Source of the DNA: Trichuris trichiura
Lineage: Eukaryota > Nematoda > Enoplea > Trichinellida > Trichuridae
NCBI GenBank assembly: GCA_037903355.1
Contig: JBAJFE010000030.1
Location: 1 to 64,000, forward strand
Length of the DNA: 64,000 nt
Direction of reading: 5' to 3'
The notes beneath the pieces are model-generated. The model was not told the DNA's origin and did not search any database. It saw only the letters and a program-made list of their open reading frames with translations. A program made the position numbers and the translations under genes. Positions 51,089-62,430 of this stretch are shown one piece after another; position 1 is the first letter of the stretch; each line of letters starts with the position of its first letter.

Positions 51089-51387
51089 AATACAAAAGCT
51101 GGGAAACAGGAAAAAACAAATAATTAGAACAAATGGAAATGGATAAATTGCAATATATATGGAACAAAGAACGAAAAAAGAAAAAGGAAAGGAACAAAGA
51201 AAGAAGAAGGAAAATGAATGCAAAATGGAAAAACAGTGGCACAATCTAGAAGCTATCAGGAACAAGAAGTGCGCTGACAGACTCAAATACGAAAACCTAC
51301 CAACGGAAAACTTTAAAATGCCTACTTTAAAATCCTCAGGAATGATAGATGGCATTCGCTGCCACAAATCAATTTACAACCTAAGAT

Positions 51388-51428
51388 CGCTGATGACGGG
51401 TCTCGAATGACCCGAAAGCTCCGGAGTC
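51388..51428 (+). ncRNA. hammerhead-like ribozyme core
   Basis: CTGATGA at 51390, stem GGGTC/GACCC, GAAA at 51414, stem III CTCC/GGAG, then TCTTA, which can pair with upstream TAAGA. It mirrors the core at 49632-49675. Confidence 0.78.
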
Positions 51429-51611
51429 TTATTTACATTCATAAAAACAAGGGAACCTATCCGTAATAAAGTTTTTCGTTATGAAGTTAATTCTTCTTTT
51501 TTCTCTTTTCTTTTTCTCCTTCTTTCTAACGGGTGCGTTATTCAGAATAAAATGTTTGCGGCTTTGCTACCCGTTCGTTAGTTAAAAACGTTTACTTCTC
51601 AAACGTATAAC

Positions 51612-51652
51612 CCGCGAAGCTTTCGGGCCACACCGGGGCCCGTCATCAGCGC
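51612..51652 (-). ncRNA. hammerhead-like ribozyme core
   Basis: On the minus strand: CTGATGA, GC-rich stem GGGCC/GGCCC with a CCGGTGT loop, then GAAAGCTTCGCGGGTTA. The catalytic boxes are intact. Confidence 0.72.
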
Positions 51653-52059
51653 TAAGTGCGCCGCCGTCGGGTCGGTCATTATGTTAGCAGTCCGCTCCGT
51701 CCGACCGACCGTGGCGGGAACCTCAGCCGTCAGGTCGATCCCGTCGGGCTTTTCATTATGAACAGCAAACTGTTAGAGAAAATACAGAAAAATTCAGATA
51801 CAGTACGTTTCGGAACTGCTCTTGTTGCTCTACTCTTGCAGTACGTAATTATCAGTGCCCTTATTATGCATCTAAAAAGGTACATTTTGGAATAATAAGC
51901 TAATTTACAGCAGAAACCGTATTCACGGTTGCCAGAGGGGTTGCAAAAGTGAAAAGATTTTTTTTTCTTCGTAAAGGGTTTCTTAATTTGTTCTTCTAAA
52001 GTTTTTGGCGGAATTTTGGCTAGCAACCATAATGACCGACCTGCCAGGTGGCGCAATTA

Positions 52060-52100
52060 CGCTGATGACGGGTCATGGTTAGACCCAAAAGATTCGTAAT
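52060..52100 (+). ncRNA. hammerhead-like core, GAAA box altered
   Basis: CTGATGA at 52062, stem GGGTC/GACCC, then AAAAGATTCG; the GAAA box reads CAAAA. It is the partner of 51612-51652, probably inactive. Confidence 0.55.
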
Positions 52101-52697
52101 AAGCGTTTTTGCAGTAAACGTTAAATACACAACGGGTTGAAAATTCCGCGAAAAACTTTAGAAGAACAAGTGAAAAGGTTAAGCAAAATCTAACGTGACG
52201 TCATGTTAGTGATTGTAAGCTCATTGTAAGCTAGTGCAATTAAAGATTTTTTAATGGATATGCAGGTTTTCATATTTCAGCACGTTAGTTACGTTAGATC
52301 CTTTTATTCTTCAGAAGAAACCAGTGCTTTCAGGTTACGTCGCCTCCCATCTTCAGCGTCCTACGCAGGCGCAGAATGCGAGATATAATGTGTCCAAAAA
52401 GCACTGAGTTTATTCGCAAGAATAAATGGATGTAACTTATCCAAGGTCTCTTGACTGTGAGAATGAACGCTTTCAGAAATCAACTGTTTCAGTCATCAAC
52501 GATAGGCTTTTAAGTGCAAGGCCACTGTAGTAGCACTCTGTCGCCAATGATGCAAACTGTTGATTCCCATAGTACACGATAACGTTCCTTTCCGCATAAA
52601 TTCCCACATTTATTTGTAATGCTTGGAAGTTTGTATTCTAAAATTTTCGCGGGATTTTCTAACCCGTTGTTCATTACACGTTTATTTAAAAAACGTT

Positions 52698-52737
52698 AAC
52701 GGAGCTTTCGGGTTTCCGCTGGACCCGTCATCAGCGT
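52698..52737 (-). ncRNA. hammerhead-like ribozyme core
   Basis: On the minus strand: CTGATGA, stem GGGT/ACCC with a CCAGCGGAA loop, GAAAGCTCCGTTAACG. It sits next to AACCCGTT and TTTCGCGGG blocks that match 51520-51560 and 52130-52150, so it is another copy of that family. Confidence 0.72.
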
Positions 52738-52739
52738 AA

Positions 52740-55700
52740 GAATGAAAAAATGCTCGGAAGTTAGATTATTTGCATTAAAACTTGTTTCTACGATGATGCA
52801 ACCAAAGATTATTTTAATATTCGTGACAGACGATCTGTTACATTTAGATCTTTAGTTCTTTTATTAGGCTCCGTCAACTCTCATATTGTTAGAGGTAAGG
52901 CTATTTGAAACAAAGTGATTAAGGCTTAAGACCAGCTTGATTTCCGCTCAGTCGTTTCAGCACGTCTGCAAATATCAATACAAAAGAAAATTGCAAGGCA
53001 ACGCGAAAGGGCAATCTTTCAGTTAGAACGAGACAGTGAACACATGAAATGACAAATTAAGAAACTTAAATTCGTAACAGGTTTTTAAAATTGTCTTTTA
53101 TTTACACAAATGATATCCCTTTAGTTTATCCAGTCGTTTTATTCATTGGAGCTTTCAAGGCTGGTCGTGCCAAGTCTGAGCGCTAAATGCATTGGTAATA
53201 AAAGCTCACAAGCGCTTACAAGCATTTAGCTAGTTACTTGATCTGGGCAGCCTTTCTGTTAAAGCCTTTTCCGTTTCACTTCTTGTATTCCATCTGTAAA
53301 TTGTCCGTTTACCCTACTTATAGCCGATAATAACTTTTTATTATTGATGCATTTAGCGCTCGTTAAAGTACAAGATTAGCCTTGAAAGCTCTGCAACAAA
53401 AACATGGAACAAACTGAGCGGGCACCCTGTCGGCATACTAAGAATGAAAGAATATCATTGAAAGTGAACGGGCTTTTCCAGTTGTAACAAGTTAAATCTA
53501 GCTGGAGTTGGATTATCATTAGTTAAAATAAATTTGTTTCAACTGAAAAAGGCAGGCAATTTTCAAGGGAACCCATTGCTTTGCCATATCAAATGATTAC
53601 TATTAATAGTATCTGATGCGAATATTTGTTTTCAGTGAACATTTACGAGTTACGAAGTCGCCTACATTCCAAGTAAAGAGCTATGGGAACATTGCACCAT
53701 GCTTTCCTAATCATTGTAAATTAGAAATGGGACTACATTGTTCAAAGGATCATAATCCTAAAGGGTAGAGGTACTGAAAAATCAAAACCTTCGGGTCTTC
53801 TTCATTAGACGTTTGAAAGTTTCGGTTTAGCAGTCCACTGATGACATATGAATCATCTCACGTAGAGGTAACTAATACCCCTTAACCAGAGCCATCATGG
53901 CACCCATTGCCCGTATCGCTCCAAGACGTCAAACGTCATGCACGTACAAAACTGTTCGCATACTAGTCGTAAACTGTACAGAATACGGAATTTCAACTTT
54001 AGAGATCAGGTGGCCTGTTAATGGAACGAAAATCTGATGCTCATGTTCCAGCGACATATTTGTTCCTAGCCCTTTCTCCGCAGGTCCTTACTTTACCTGC
54101 ACGCCTCCTGGGTGAGCTGCACTTTCTTAGAACATTGTTCGGCTCACCCACCATCCCTTCGCAGGTTTCTACCGTCAGTCACCATAGTTGCACAAAACCT
54201 GTAGGAAGGCCGAAAGCAGGTTGAAGTAGTTACACAGCATCTACGACATGCTTCATTTTACTAAGCGTGAGGAAAAGTTCTGAGAGCTAAGGCTGTGCTT
54301 CGAAAGCCACTTCGACTGCGCAAGCTGGTGAACCCCTTTCGTGTGGGCGTAGTTCACTCGAACATCTGCTTCACGTCCACAAGAAAATTTTAGTCAATGT
54401 CACTTGTCCAGTCACTGCTTTACTGTGCTTTTTTCATGGATCTTGGGACGGAAAATTTTTGACGTGTGCTGTTTTTCTTTTTAAACGAAGAAAGGCAGCA
54501 GCGGAAGCAAAGAAAGCCTTGTGTGATGCTCATGGTGACGAGGCCGCGTCGGCAGGCTCATATCAGAAGTGCAAAGGCACTTTCGGTGTGAGAGCTTCGA
54601 CGTAAATGACCAATGCTGTCAAGGCGCTCCTCAAGAGTTTAATATGGAGAATATTCATCAGATTTTGCCTCATTAGGTTATCACCTGTTCCATTTCACAA
54701 TGCTTTTCAAAGAACTCAGGGTTGACAACAAATAGGTGGCTCGGTTTTTGGTTCAAGGCCCCCGGATCTTCTACCGCGACAGCATTTATTTTGCCATGAC
54801 GTTGGCAGAACGTTGCTGAATGCAATGGAAACAATTTTTAATAAATTATGTTCATATAATTTGGTTTTAAAATTACCTGAAGTTGACGAAAAATGCTCAG
54901 AACTTTTCTCAGGCCTAATAATTTAAGAAACTCCGTACACACCGCCTGAGCAAACAAGCCCGTCACCTAGGTAAGCACAAGCTGATTGTCTTCAGAGACT
55001 TTCGTGAAAGAACTTTCACGAAACCACAACCTTTCGCAATGCATGAGCTCACAAAAGCAGGAATCCGTCATACACCGGTCTATGTTTTCTTGCTTATAGT
55101 GGGCCCACAGGAACTGGACAGACGAAGTATAGTGGTGCCTGTCACAAGGTCGACAGAGTCTAACGAATGGTTTACACATAAATTTACATAACTTTTGCTG
55201 GACAGACGCTGGTGGCAGCGCCAATGGTCACCAGCTGAACCCCCACACCAACTCATCCGGTATGGAAGTTTAGTTACTCTAATTAAGGACCGTTCCCAGG
55301 AAGCACTCCCTGTGGTTTCTGGATAGATCCCATCGGTCTCTTTATTAGAGGGGAGCTACATGCGTCGAACTTTATTTCCTCTTGCTAAAGATGCCCTTGT
55401 CTATTTCCACTGTAAGCCGGTCTCCCCCTAATGACCAGAAGATTACCAATTGTTAACGCGAGTTTTGCGTAACGCTCTCCGGAACAGGAACTATAGTAAG
55501 ATTTCTTTTTAAACGGTTCCCCATTATCAATCCGTTAAGTTCTCTGCGCGTGCACTTGTAGGTGTGATTTCTCTCCCTCTTTCTCCTCAGCTCTGTCCGC
55601 CTAACTTCGTTGTATTCCAATAAGTTAATGAGAAGAAAGGACACTGACCAAGAACGCATCACTGCTCAGAGTGCCTCACCAGTGCAGTATCCCTTCCTCA

Positions 55701-56066
55701 AGAAGCCCAGTAGTTCAAATTCAGCTTTGTGGAGTTCTTTCTATTCGTTGGGAAGTATCAGTTTAGGTTTCTCAAATGCTACAATTACTTCGCTTTTTAT
55801 AATTCATTTCAATCATAACTAATGCCAGCAATCCACTGAAATCATCGAGATTCATTCTATAGGTACTATGCGAATCTGCTTGATTTACTTCCTTAGCTGA
55901 GAGATTTCGCTTGCCTACGTTTTTACGAAACGCTAGAGGTGCATATTCTTTAAACGCCTTTACTTTCACTCAGTTGGCATATACAACAGGTGATGAAATG
56001 CGATTAGCTATATAAACTATATGCTTAAGCGTGAATGCACAGCCAAGGCAGCACTTTTAAAATGCA
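52740..56066. other. unassigned DNA, decayed repeats only
   Basis: Weak hammerhead relics occur at about 53150-53200 and 53375-53395 (CCTTGAAAGCTC preceded by GCATTTAGCGCTC). No gene structure, RNA gene or complete element was recognised. The open frames near 54021, 54967, 55453 and 55610 lack motifs. Confidence 0.4.
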
Positions 56067-56586
56067 TCATGATTTGCCATGTTTGATCTCTTCATCAAGC
56101 CGTGCTTCATAGTAATCATTCTGAAGCTGATGGTTAAACTGCGTTATGATAGTAGGATCATACCTGGCAATAGAGCTTCTCGCCAACTATCCAATAGCGG
56201 CCATCTTTAAATAGAGCTCCACATTTAATGCACCCGAAACATTGTTCATGATAAGTTCTTCCTGCCGCATTGTAACATCTCATATCACGAATTGGAAGTT
56301 GACAACGTGAGCATTTTGGAAGATACTTTTCTGAGAAGCACTGTGGGCATAATGTCAACATGTCCTTTTGCTATAGATGAAGAAAAGATTGGCTGTTGAA
56401 GATGCACTGTTATAATATCATTTTTACCTGATATCCGCACTTTGACAATGGTCGATTACAGCTGTCGCAAACGAAGCACCTGTCATGGTACACTTTTTCG
56501 CCCACCTTGACAACTACTTCTTTGATTTTTTCATTGCACTTACTGCACGTTTTCAAGTTTGGCATTAACTGCTGTGGATTGGTCAT
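56067..56586 (-). CDS. small protein with two LIM domains (three exons)
   Basis: Minus-strand exons 56586-56428, 56370-56164, 56138-56067; phase 0 at both junctions; introns of 57 and 25 bp, the second unusually short. The product is 145 residues. LIM1 spans about 14-64: Cys14, Cys17, His34, Cys37, then CDSC, then Cys61 and Cys64. LIM2 spans about 73-125: CSRC at 73-76, His94, Cys97, Cys100, Cys103, then Cys121 and His125. LIM domains are double zinc fingers that bind protein partners, commonly in muscle attachment, cytoskeleton or transcription complexes. The chosen ATG begins MTNPQQLMPN, directly before LIM1; the frame is open further upstream (MFSPLLVIL..), so more exons are possible. I cannot name an orthologue. 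Confidence 0.85.
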
Positions 56587-57085
56587 AGCGAAATACGATG
56601 ATAAAATCACAAGAAGTGGAGAAAACACAGCAGGCAGTAGGTTTGTCTGTCATTGGTGTGATGCACTTATTTTAATGTGAAGCTGAAGTTCAAACTGCAG
56701 ATTAAACTTCCAGATTATCTTTTTTAAAGCACATGTTTTCCCCACCTTACGAAGGTCACTGGAACGTCAGTTTAAAGCGAGAACTCTTTTGCGATTATTT
56801 GCATAAAAAACACAGTTTGTGAGGAGCCAAACTAAGAAAATAACCCGCCAAACGGGAAATAACGCATTGAATCTACAACAGGATTAGCGCATCTAAAGTA
56901 GCAGTGCTATGACAAAGAAAAAACCTGTATAAGGTACAAATTTTGCGTGGGAACCGTAGTTGAGTTATTATAACTGGGAAGACACTGAAATCAGCGTAGG
57001 ACCGAGGTGGCGGTGGGACTCGAAGGCGACCAACTGTCACGTCGTCGCGGAGCTATCACGACAGAGAAGAAAGTAATTTTTAATC
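56587..57085. other. 5' flank of LIM gene
   Basis: No additional LIM-encoding exon was found on the minus strand in this stretch. No repeat was recognised. Confidence 0.4.
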
Positions 57086-57551
57086 CAGTGTTTCTCAAGC
57101 TCAGGGTCGGCAGGGCTCCGCTGTGAACGTTTCCGGGCGTTTGGGTCCCTCAATTCTGATTAGCCGATTTTGAGCGCGCTGATTGGCTGGACGGGAAGAC
57201 GGAGGGTAGCCGGGAGGTCATAATGTAGGTGCGGCACAAAGTTCTGTGGGGAAAGAGTTTCCCTGATAGTGTGTCGAACACTTACTTTCTTACCTCTGAG
57301 CCGGCGGCTCCCTGTCTTCCCTTCTAGCCAATGAGAATTGCGAGGCGCAGCAGCATGCAGTTTTCTTTTAGGCAGAGGCACAATATCTGACCCTGGGTCA
57401 TACCTTTCTATGCACTTCACCACAATCGCCCAGGTGGGGCATGTGCCTCCTACAGATCTAAAGGGCCCCAAGGGTTCCCTCGGCGATGTGGGCCTCCCTG
57501 GACTTCAAAAGGGACCCCGGTGGAGCACATGCTCCACCGTGAGAATCACTC
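57086..57551. mobile_element. hAT-type MITE, imperfect 8-bp duplication
   Basis: It begins CAGTGTTTCTCAAGCTC and ends CCACCGTGAGAATCACT. The flanks TTTTAATC and GTTTAACC differ at two of eight positions. The right end matches the inverted left end of the MITE at 14725. GC-rich, non-coding; the open frames inside are incidental. Confidence 0.7.
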
Positions 57552-58204
57552 GTTTAACCCATTGATTCACAGCGGCCGCCTTGGGTGTGTGGAAGCGGCT
57601 TTGGGGGACTTCGACTGTACACGTATGGCTTTTTTCTAATGTAAATTTTCACATGAAAACAGGTAGAAAAACGTAGACAGAAGAACTTGCCATCGGTGCA
57701 GCTTGGAACTCCTGAATCAATAAGAACTCTCCGCGTTCTTACCAGGTCACACTGACAACTCGAGAATGCAGAGGATCACTGAATACTGAATGAAGGTGCG
57801 CAACTCTTCCCTTTGGCCAGGACTCGAACTCGTTCGGAAAAACTTAACAGTTGCTGCATTCAGTAGCTGGCGGGTTGCTTGACATCGTGTGTTCAGGGGA
57901 CACCGTGAACAGAGAAACGTGAAAGTGACAGGAAATTCTTTCTTCGACACCAAGCAACGCAATTCTTTCTTTTATCTGTTGCGCTTCCTGTCATGCGTTC
58001 GCTGTCTAACGTCTTCACTATTACATTGTTCTGAGTCACTTCAAAAATTCGGCACTCCGTTATCACATGCTTTCATGAACCTCATCAAAGGTGAAATCAA
58101 ATTAAAGATGGAACTTTTCATAACGGGTCCTTGCGTTATGCATTATTGGTAAGCGGATTCTTCCCATTGAGCGGTAAAAATAGGAATAAAATGATAAAGC
58201 GATG
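57552..58204. other. unassigned DNA
   Basis: No gene was recognised. Overlapping frames at 57747-58152 have no motifs. Confidence 0.4.
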
Positions 58205-58217
58205 AGCGAATGCAAAA

Positions 58218-58257
58218 TACCAGAGCTTCTGGAACACAACCGTTTCCATTTTCAGTG
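58218..58257 (-). ncRNA. degenerate hammerhead-like core
   Basis: On the minus strand: CTGAAAA, GGAAACGGTTGTGTTCC, then AGAAGCTCTGG. Both catalytic boxes are mutated. It is the mirror partner of the first core at 59863. Confidence 0.45.
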
Positions 58258-58412
58258 GTAGGCCATAGGAGATGTGGCTGCCTATTAAGGTGTTTTATAC
58301 CACTAGCAAACGGGTCAAAAAGCTAACTTGCAGCACCTGGTCCGGTTGATCAGGTCAGTTCACCCTACGCTATCTCCACACCGTTGTCGCGGTTGGTGGC
58401 GTCACTGTAGAC

Positions 58413-59094
58413 CAGGGGTGGGAAAACTTGTTGGTTCCGCGGGCGGTTTAGACGTATATAAGACCGTTCGCGGGCCGTATAGCATACTTAAACGAAAAAC
58501 TGCCTGATTTATTTGCACGTATGCTTATTAAGTCACCCCTAATGGGATGCTTGGAACTGCTTTTCCCTAGTGAGGCAACTCTGAAATAAAGGGCAGAATT
58601 TTGAGACAAGTCTGCAACCCAGTAGTAAAGAACATAATCGCAGCTACAGAGAACGAAATAACCTTTTTGTACTTCGAAAACGTAAAGGACAGGCAGCTGG
58701 CGCATACTGACGAGAACGATGCCAGTGACTACTGAGAGCAAAAAAAGCACAAGTGCTCTAGCAAGCTGGACAATCGTTATCTCGAACAAAGCAATGGTCC
58801 ACGCTACTTACGCGCGCATACACACTATAGTGGTGCCTACTGCTTGTCACCGAGGACTAACAAAGTCGGTTTGTCGACAGACAGCTGTTAGCAGCGCAGT
58901 CTTCCGAGCTAGCCTGACGCTCCCTACTTGTTACGCAAGATTTATCTTCTTACTAGGATTCACATACAATACGTTTATTGTTTTATGAAAAATAACCTCC
59001 CACAATCACATTTCACTGAATCTCGCATGCATGTGTGGTTGCCCCAGCGCGTGGGCGGAAAATGGTCTCGTGGGCCGGACGTTCCCCACCCCTG
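58413..59094. mobile_element. hAT-type MITE, 682 bp, 8-bp duplication
   Basis: It starts CAGGGGTGGGAAAACTT and ends GGACGTTCCCCACCCCTG; CTGTAGAC flanks exactly (58405-58412, 59095-59102). The CAGGGGTGGG terminus is typical of Charlie-like hAT elements. No transposase was recognised inside. Confidence 0.92.
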
Positions 59095-59862
59095 CTGTAG
59101 ACGAAGAACGCCTCTTTCAGTCTTCCGTAAAGAAAACTGGCTCTCGCGACAAATGAACGTTGGTGTGAAGTCGAGTGAGCATTCAGAGAAATGTTGAACG
59201 ACCGCTGAGCTTTTATCGGTGGATTTCTTTCTGTCTTCGTAGTTTGTTTCTTCTTTGATGATCCACCACGTTTTTTACGTTGAGTTGTAGTTGTTTCCTC
59301 GTCTCCCTGTGAGTCGTTCACATCAAATCTTCTGTTGTTGTCGACTGAGTTTGATCAAAGCTCGCTTGCAACGATTGAGTATGCTCACATGCTGGTTGAA
59401 CCTATGAAATAAAATGTTGTCTGTTTCTCCTACACAGGAAACGTTGCAGCCCCTCGTGATCTTAAAAACCTGACGTGCCAAACTGGCAACCCGCGCAGGG
59501 AATACTGAGGTACTAAACCTTGTACCCTGGGCGTCCGGAGTTGGAAATCTTGTTATGTTTACCGGCGGGCATCGTTTGGCGTGACTTCAATTAGCCGATT
59601 TCTGTTACTTCAACAGGAAAAATGAAACCTATCTTCTCTTAGTACGGTGCAGCTTTTGATTAGGTCAAAGAGAATAGCACAGACTTATTCATTGCTGGAA
59701 CACTCTCGAACAACATTAATGTACGGAAAGGCAACCCGTTCAAAGTTTTTCCCTGCGACAATGGTGTGGAGATAGCGTAGCGTGGACTGACCTGATCAAC
59801 CGGACCAGGTGCTGCACGTTAGCTTTTTGACCCCTTAGGCAACTACATTTGCCTATGGTCTA

Positions 59863-59945
59863 CCACTGAAGACGGAAACGGTTGTTCCAAAAGCTTAGCG
59901 CATGCGCTGAAGACGGGGACAGGAGTTTCCCGAAAGCTTCGCCAT
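59863..59945 (+). ncRNA. two hammerhead-like cores in tandem
   Basis: The first core has CTGAAGA at 59866, stem GGAAAC..GTTGTTCC, then AAAAGCTTAGCGC. The second has CTGAAGA at 59907, stem GGGGA/TTCCC, GAAA at 59932, then GCTTCGC. They are 41 bp apart, start to start. The second has intact boxes; the first has CAAAA in place of GAAA. Confidence 0.68.
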
Positions 59946-59946
59946 G

Positions 59947-60642
59947 CAGTAAAACCACCCTAATCCGAACCTCCATAATCTGAATCCCTCTCTAATCCGA
60001 ACTCTTGGAAGAGAACAATAGAACGACCGCATACATTAAAGCTAATTAGGCTACCTGTGCAAAAAGGGCAGTCACCTGGCGGCAGCGGCTACAAGGGCAG
60101 TAAACAACCTGCCAGCGGTGCTTTCGGTATACTTTAGGCTCGCACACGGCTCTGCCGAGCTAATCTCGACCAATAAATTGATTGCAGCAAGGCACCCGAG
60201 ACCTAGGTTTCCCCAAATAAACAGAAATATGGACCGAAGACCTGGTGTTTTTCAGTCGTATAAAACTACAATCTCTTCTCGTATAACGCATCAGCCGTTG
60301 ACTCAATTTTTTTCGAACAGAGCCGGCCGTCAATTACGAATATGGAAAAATAAGATCATGGGAACTACTTCCATGTCACTACGCGGTACTGCGTCCACAC
60401 CATTTAAGAAACTGGTTTCTGCTGGTCAGTTGTTTTCCTTGATCAGAGGGACCTCGCTGCCCTCGTTAAGTTATTCACCGCTTGCAGAGACTGACATCGC
60501 ACTGCAGGCGCCAGGAACCTACATCTAAAATTGCATTACCTGCTTTTCTGTGGCCTAGTGTAAGCCTTCTCCATAATCCGAATTTTTCCGTAATCCGAAC
60601 TACCCCCCACCCTGACGCGTTCGGATTAGGGAGGTTTTACTG
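59947..60642. mobile_element. Tigger/pogo-type MITE, second copy
   Basis: It has the same family as 24301-25006, with about 696 bp and terminal repeats CAGTAAAACC.CCCTAATCC. The right flank is TA; the left flank is TG, perhaps altered by mutation or by insertion next to the hammerhead element. The 136-codon frame at 60118-60528 is inside the MITE and is not a gene. Confidence 0.88.
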
Positions 60643-60860
60643 TATTAATAAAAACTTTAAACGGATTGCTTTTCCGTACATCAATGCTGTTTCACGCCCG
60701 TCAAGAGAAACTATGCTTTCAAAGCAACACTCTTGAAATAATATATCAAAAATCTCTGAAATGGCTTTCTTGAAACATGCGCCCCTGTTCTTCGAGCTAT
60801 CTTTTTCTTCTCTGAGTTTGAACTTCACCATAAAAAGCAATTACATCTGCCTAAGGCCTA

Positions 60861-60945
60861 CCACTGATGACGAAAACGGTTGTGTTCCAAAAGCTCAACG
60901 CATGCGCTGAAGACGAGGACAGTTGTTTCCCGAAAGCTTCGCAAT
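60861..60945 (+). ncRNA. two hammerhead-like cores in tandem, second locus
   Basis: CTGATGA at 60864 with GAAAAC..GTGTTCC and AAAAGCTCAACGC, then CTGAAGA at 60907 with GAGGA..TTTCCC and GAAAGCTTCGC. The 43-bp spacing and the bridging GCATGCG equal those at 59863-59945, so the pair is an inherited unit. Downstream, CGTACCCGTCCGG...CAATATTTTCAA (61008-61036) is a diverged terminal segment. Confidence 0.65.
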
Positions 60946-61275
60946 ATTATGAAAATTTTTGAACAGGTTGCCTTTCCTGTTGCCTTGAACATCAATGTTC
61001 TTTCACGTACCCGTCCGGAGAAACAATATTTTCAAATCAACGTTCTTGAAATAATATATCAAAAATCTCTAAAATGTCTAGTGCTTGTCTGGACGCGCGA
61101 TTACGCGTTGTGCCTCCGCCGAGGACAGCCTCTAAGGAATTTGCTCCGAAGCTGATCCAGCCGTGTGTGTATAGCCTCGACAGGTCAAGGTTCGACTAGA
61201 CAGGCACGCACACGACTCGGAAAGGTGGAGGAGCAACTCCTGAGGAAAAACTCGGTGGGAGGGCAACTCCTGCGT

Positions 61276-61318
61276 GCGCTGATGACGGCTCAAGATTGAG
61301 CCGAAAGCTTCGCCAGAC
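61276..61318 (+). ncRNA. hammerhead-like ribozyme core
   Basis: CTGATGA at 61279, perfect GGCTC/GAGCC stem with an AAGATT loop, GAAA at 61303, then GCTTCGCCAGAC. The catalytic boxes are intact. Confidence 0.72.
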
Positions 61319-61319
61319 G

Positions 61320-61971
61320 TTTGTTTGGTTTTATGCCTTTGAACGACGTTAAAGTTTTTTCACTTTTTGACTTGTTCTATGGGCAAATAGAAACGGGAAA
61401 AATCCATGTACATTTCTTGTTCAACCACCATACCCGTTACGACCCTTACGCCTTCATACCTTCTTGAACAGCTTAAAAACTTCAGAAAGTTTGCCTCATG
61501 GATTATGGCAATGTTCAGTTCTATATATGTGTGTGAACAATTATTTTCCTTCATGTGATCAACAAAAACTTCTTAGAGAACAGGGCTGATTATTCAACAC
61601 TTTTCGTCTCTAATCAAAGTCAGAACTGGACAGTCACGTCAACCAGATACAGAAAAATCGTCTCTAAAAAAAGGCGTCAAGCCTCATGGCAACACAACAA
61701 ATGACTGAGTAGTCATATACAAATGTTCATTTTGACCAGTTCTAATTTTTGTTCAATGTGCTTGTTGCTGCTGTGTACAAGTTCCCATTTCAGAAATAAC
61801 AGTTTTTGCTAAATTACTTCATTATTTTGCGTTCATGAGTCCCGCTAAACGCTGAACCATTTGTGTGTTTCTGAGTTTAAGTAACAAGAATATTCTGCAA
61901 TGATGTTTATTGTATGACTTCAGTTAATCATGTGCGGCCTTCATGACAACAAAACGTGACCCATGCGGCTT
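61320..61971. other. unassigned DNA
   Basis: Nothing recognisable apart from AT-rich sequence between the hammerhead core and the PLE remnant. Confidence 0.4.
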
Positions 61972-62430
61972 TTAGGGAACCTTGAGTTTGACATGCCTGT
62001 TACAAACGACATCCGGCCTCTCGTCTGGAGGAACCTTTATTTTATCGTTACTTGAGATTGAGCGCAATGAAAAAGAAGTTTTGAAGTACATTTTGAAGCC
62101 TAATGTTTTTCTCAAATATTTGAAAAGATCGTCTATGCCGGTGAAGGAATAGGGCAAAACCACCGTAGGACCCTGTTCTTTTTAACGGCTCACCGTTGGG
62201 GCGTTTGTCATGCGCTGTATAACAGATGACACTATTAGGGTAACCATTGGCGTAAAGGGTCCTTTTTATGTATCCGAATTCTCTGTCAAAAAACTCAGCG
62301 TTACATATGCTCAATGTTCTGTCAATCATCCGACGGATGATATCAGTAAACACCGATCGTGGACGATGAGAAGAGAAACGAAGATAGCAATCAGAGTGGG
62401 TTGGTTTGCGATAGAACGTGGTCTATAATC
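61972..62430 (-). pseudogene. decayed PLE fragment (RT end to linker)
   Basis: The minus strand reads FYRKPTHSDCYLRFSSHRPRS, then DIIRRMIDRTLSICNAEF, FGYIKRTLYANGYPNS, LRKTLGFKMYFKTSFSLRSI, and a damaged start of the GIY-YIG domain. It matches the RT C-terminus and linker of the PLE at 18.6-20.7 kb in order, but is more diverged than the 50-kb copies. Frameshifts break it near 62160-62200. It is a separate PLE lineage. Confidence 0.85.

Larger units (their letters stand above)
49545..51486. mobile_element. Penelope-like element, head-to-head truncated pair
   Basis: The left half (49545-50650) is the minus-strand 3' part of a PLE, and the right half (about 50651-51486) is a near-identical 3' part on the plus strand. 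The two meet at about 50650 inside the linker before the GIY-YIG domain. Outer ends carry hammerhead-like cores; the left end also has the terminal ATG segment (minus strand, MKTYGPLPRNHVFK at about 49550-49588). No reverse transcriptase remains. The arrangement fits an inverted pseudo-LTR element with an extreme internal truncation. Confidence 0.85.
51520..52150. mobile_element. inverted-repeat element with two outward hammerhead-like cores
   Basis: GGTCGGTCATTATG next to a minus-strand hammerhead on the left is mirrored by CATAATGACCGACC next to a plus-strand hammerhead on the right (52028-52100). The interior carries a fragment of the short PLE-related family (51768-51850, AACTGTTAGAGAAAATACAG). 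This repeats the architecture of the PLEs with a different repeat sequence. No target duplication was identified. Confidence 0.65.
58205..59945. mobile_element. inverted-repeat hammerhead element carrying a nested hAT MITE
   Basis: The block 58218-58400 (minus-strand decayed hammerhead, CAGTGGTAGGC, TCAAAAAGCTAAC, GCACCTGGTCCGGTTGATCA) is mirrored at 59755-59902, with the same blocks reversed and a hammerhead-like pair on the plus strand. The central part contains a hAT MITE (58413-59094), so the older element was split by a later insertion. No coding region was recognised between the arms. Confidence 0.72.

Noticed and set aside
53820..53850. CCACTGATGACATATG as a hammerhead core
   Set aside because: No stem II partner and no GAAA downstream.
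60118..60528. 136-codon open frame
   Set aside because: It lies wholly inside a Tigger-type MITE whose other copy (24.3-25.0 kb) does not keep the frame.
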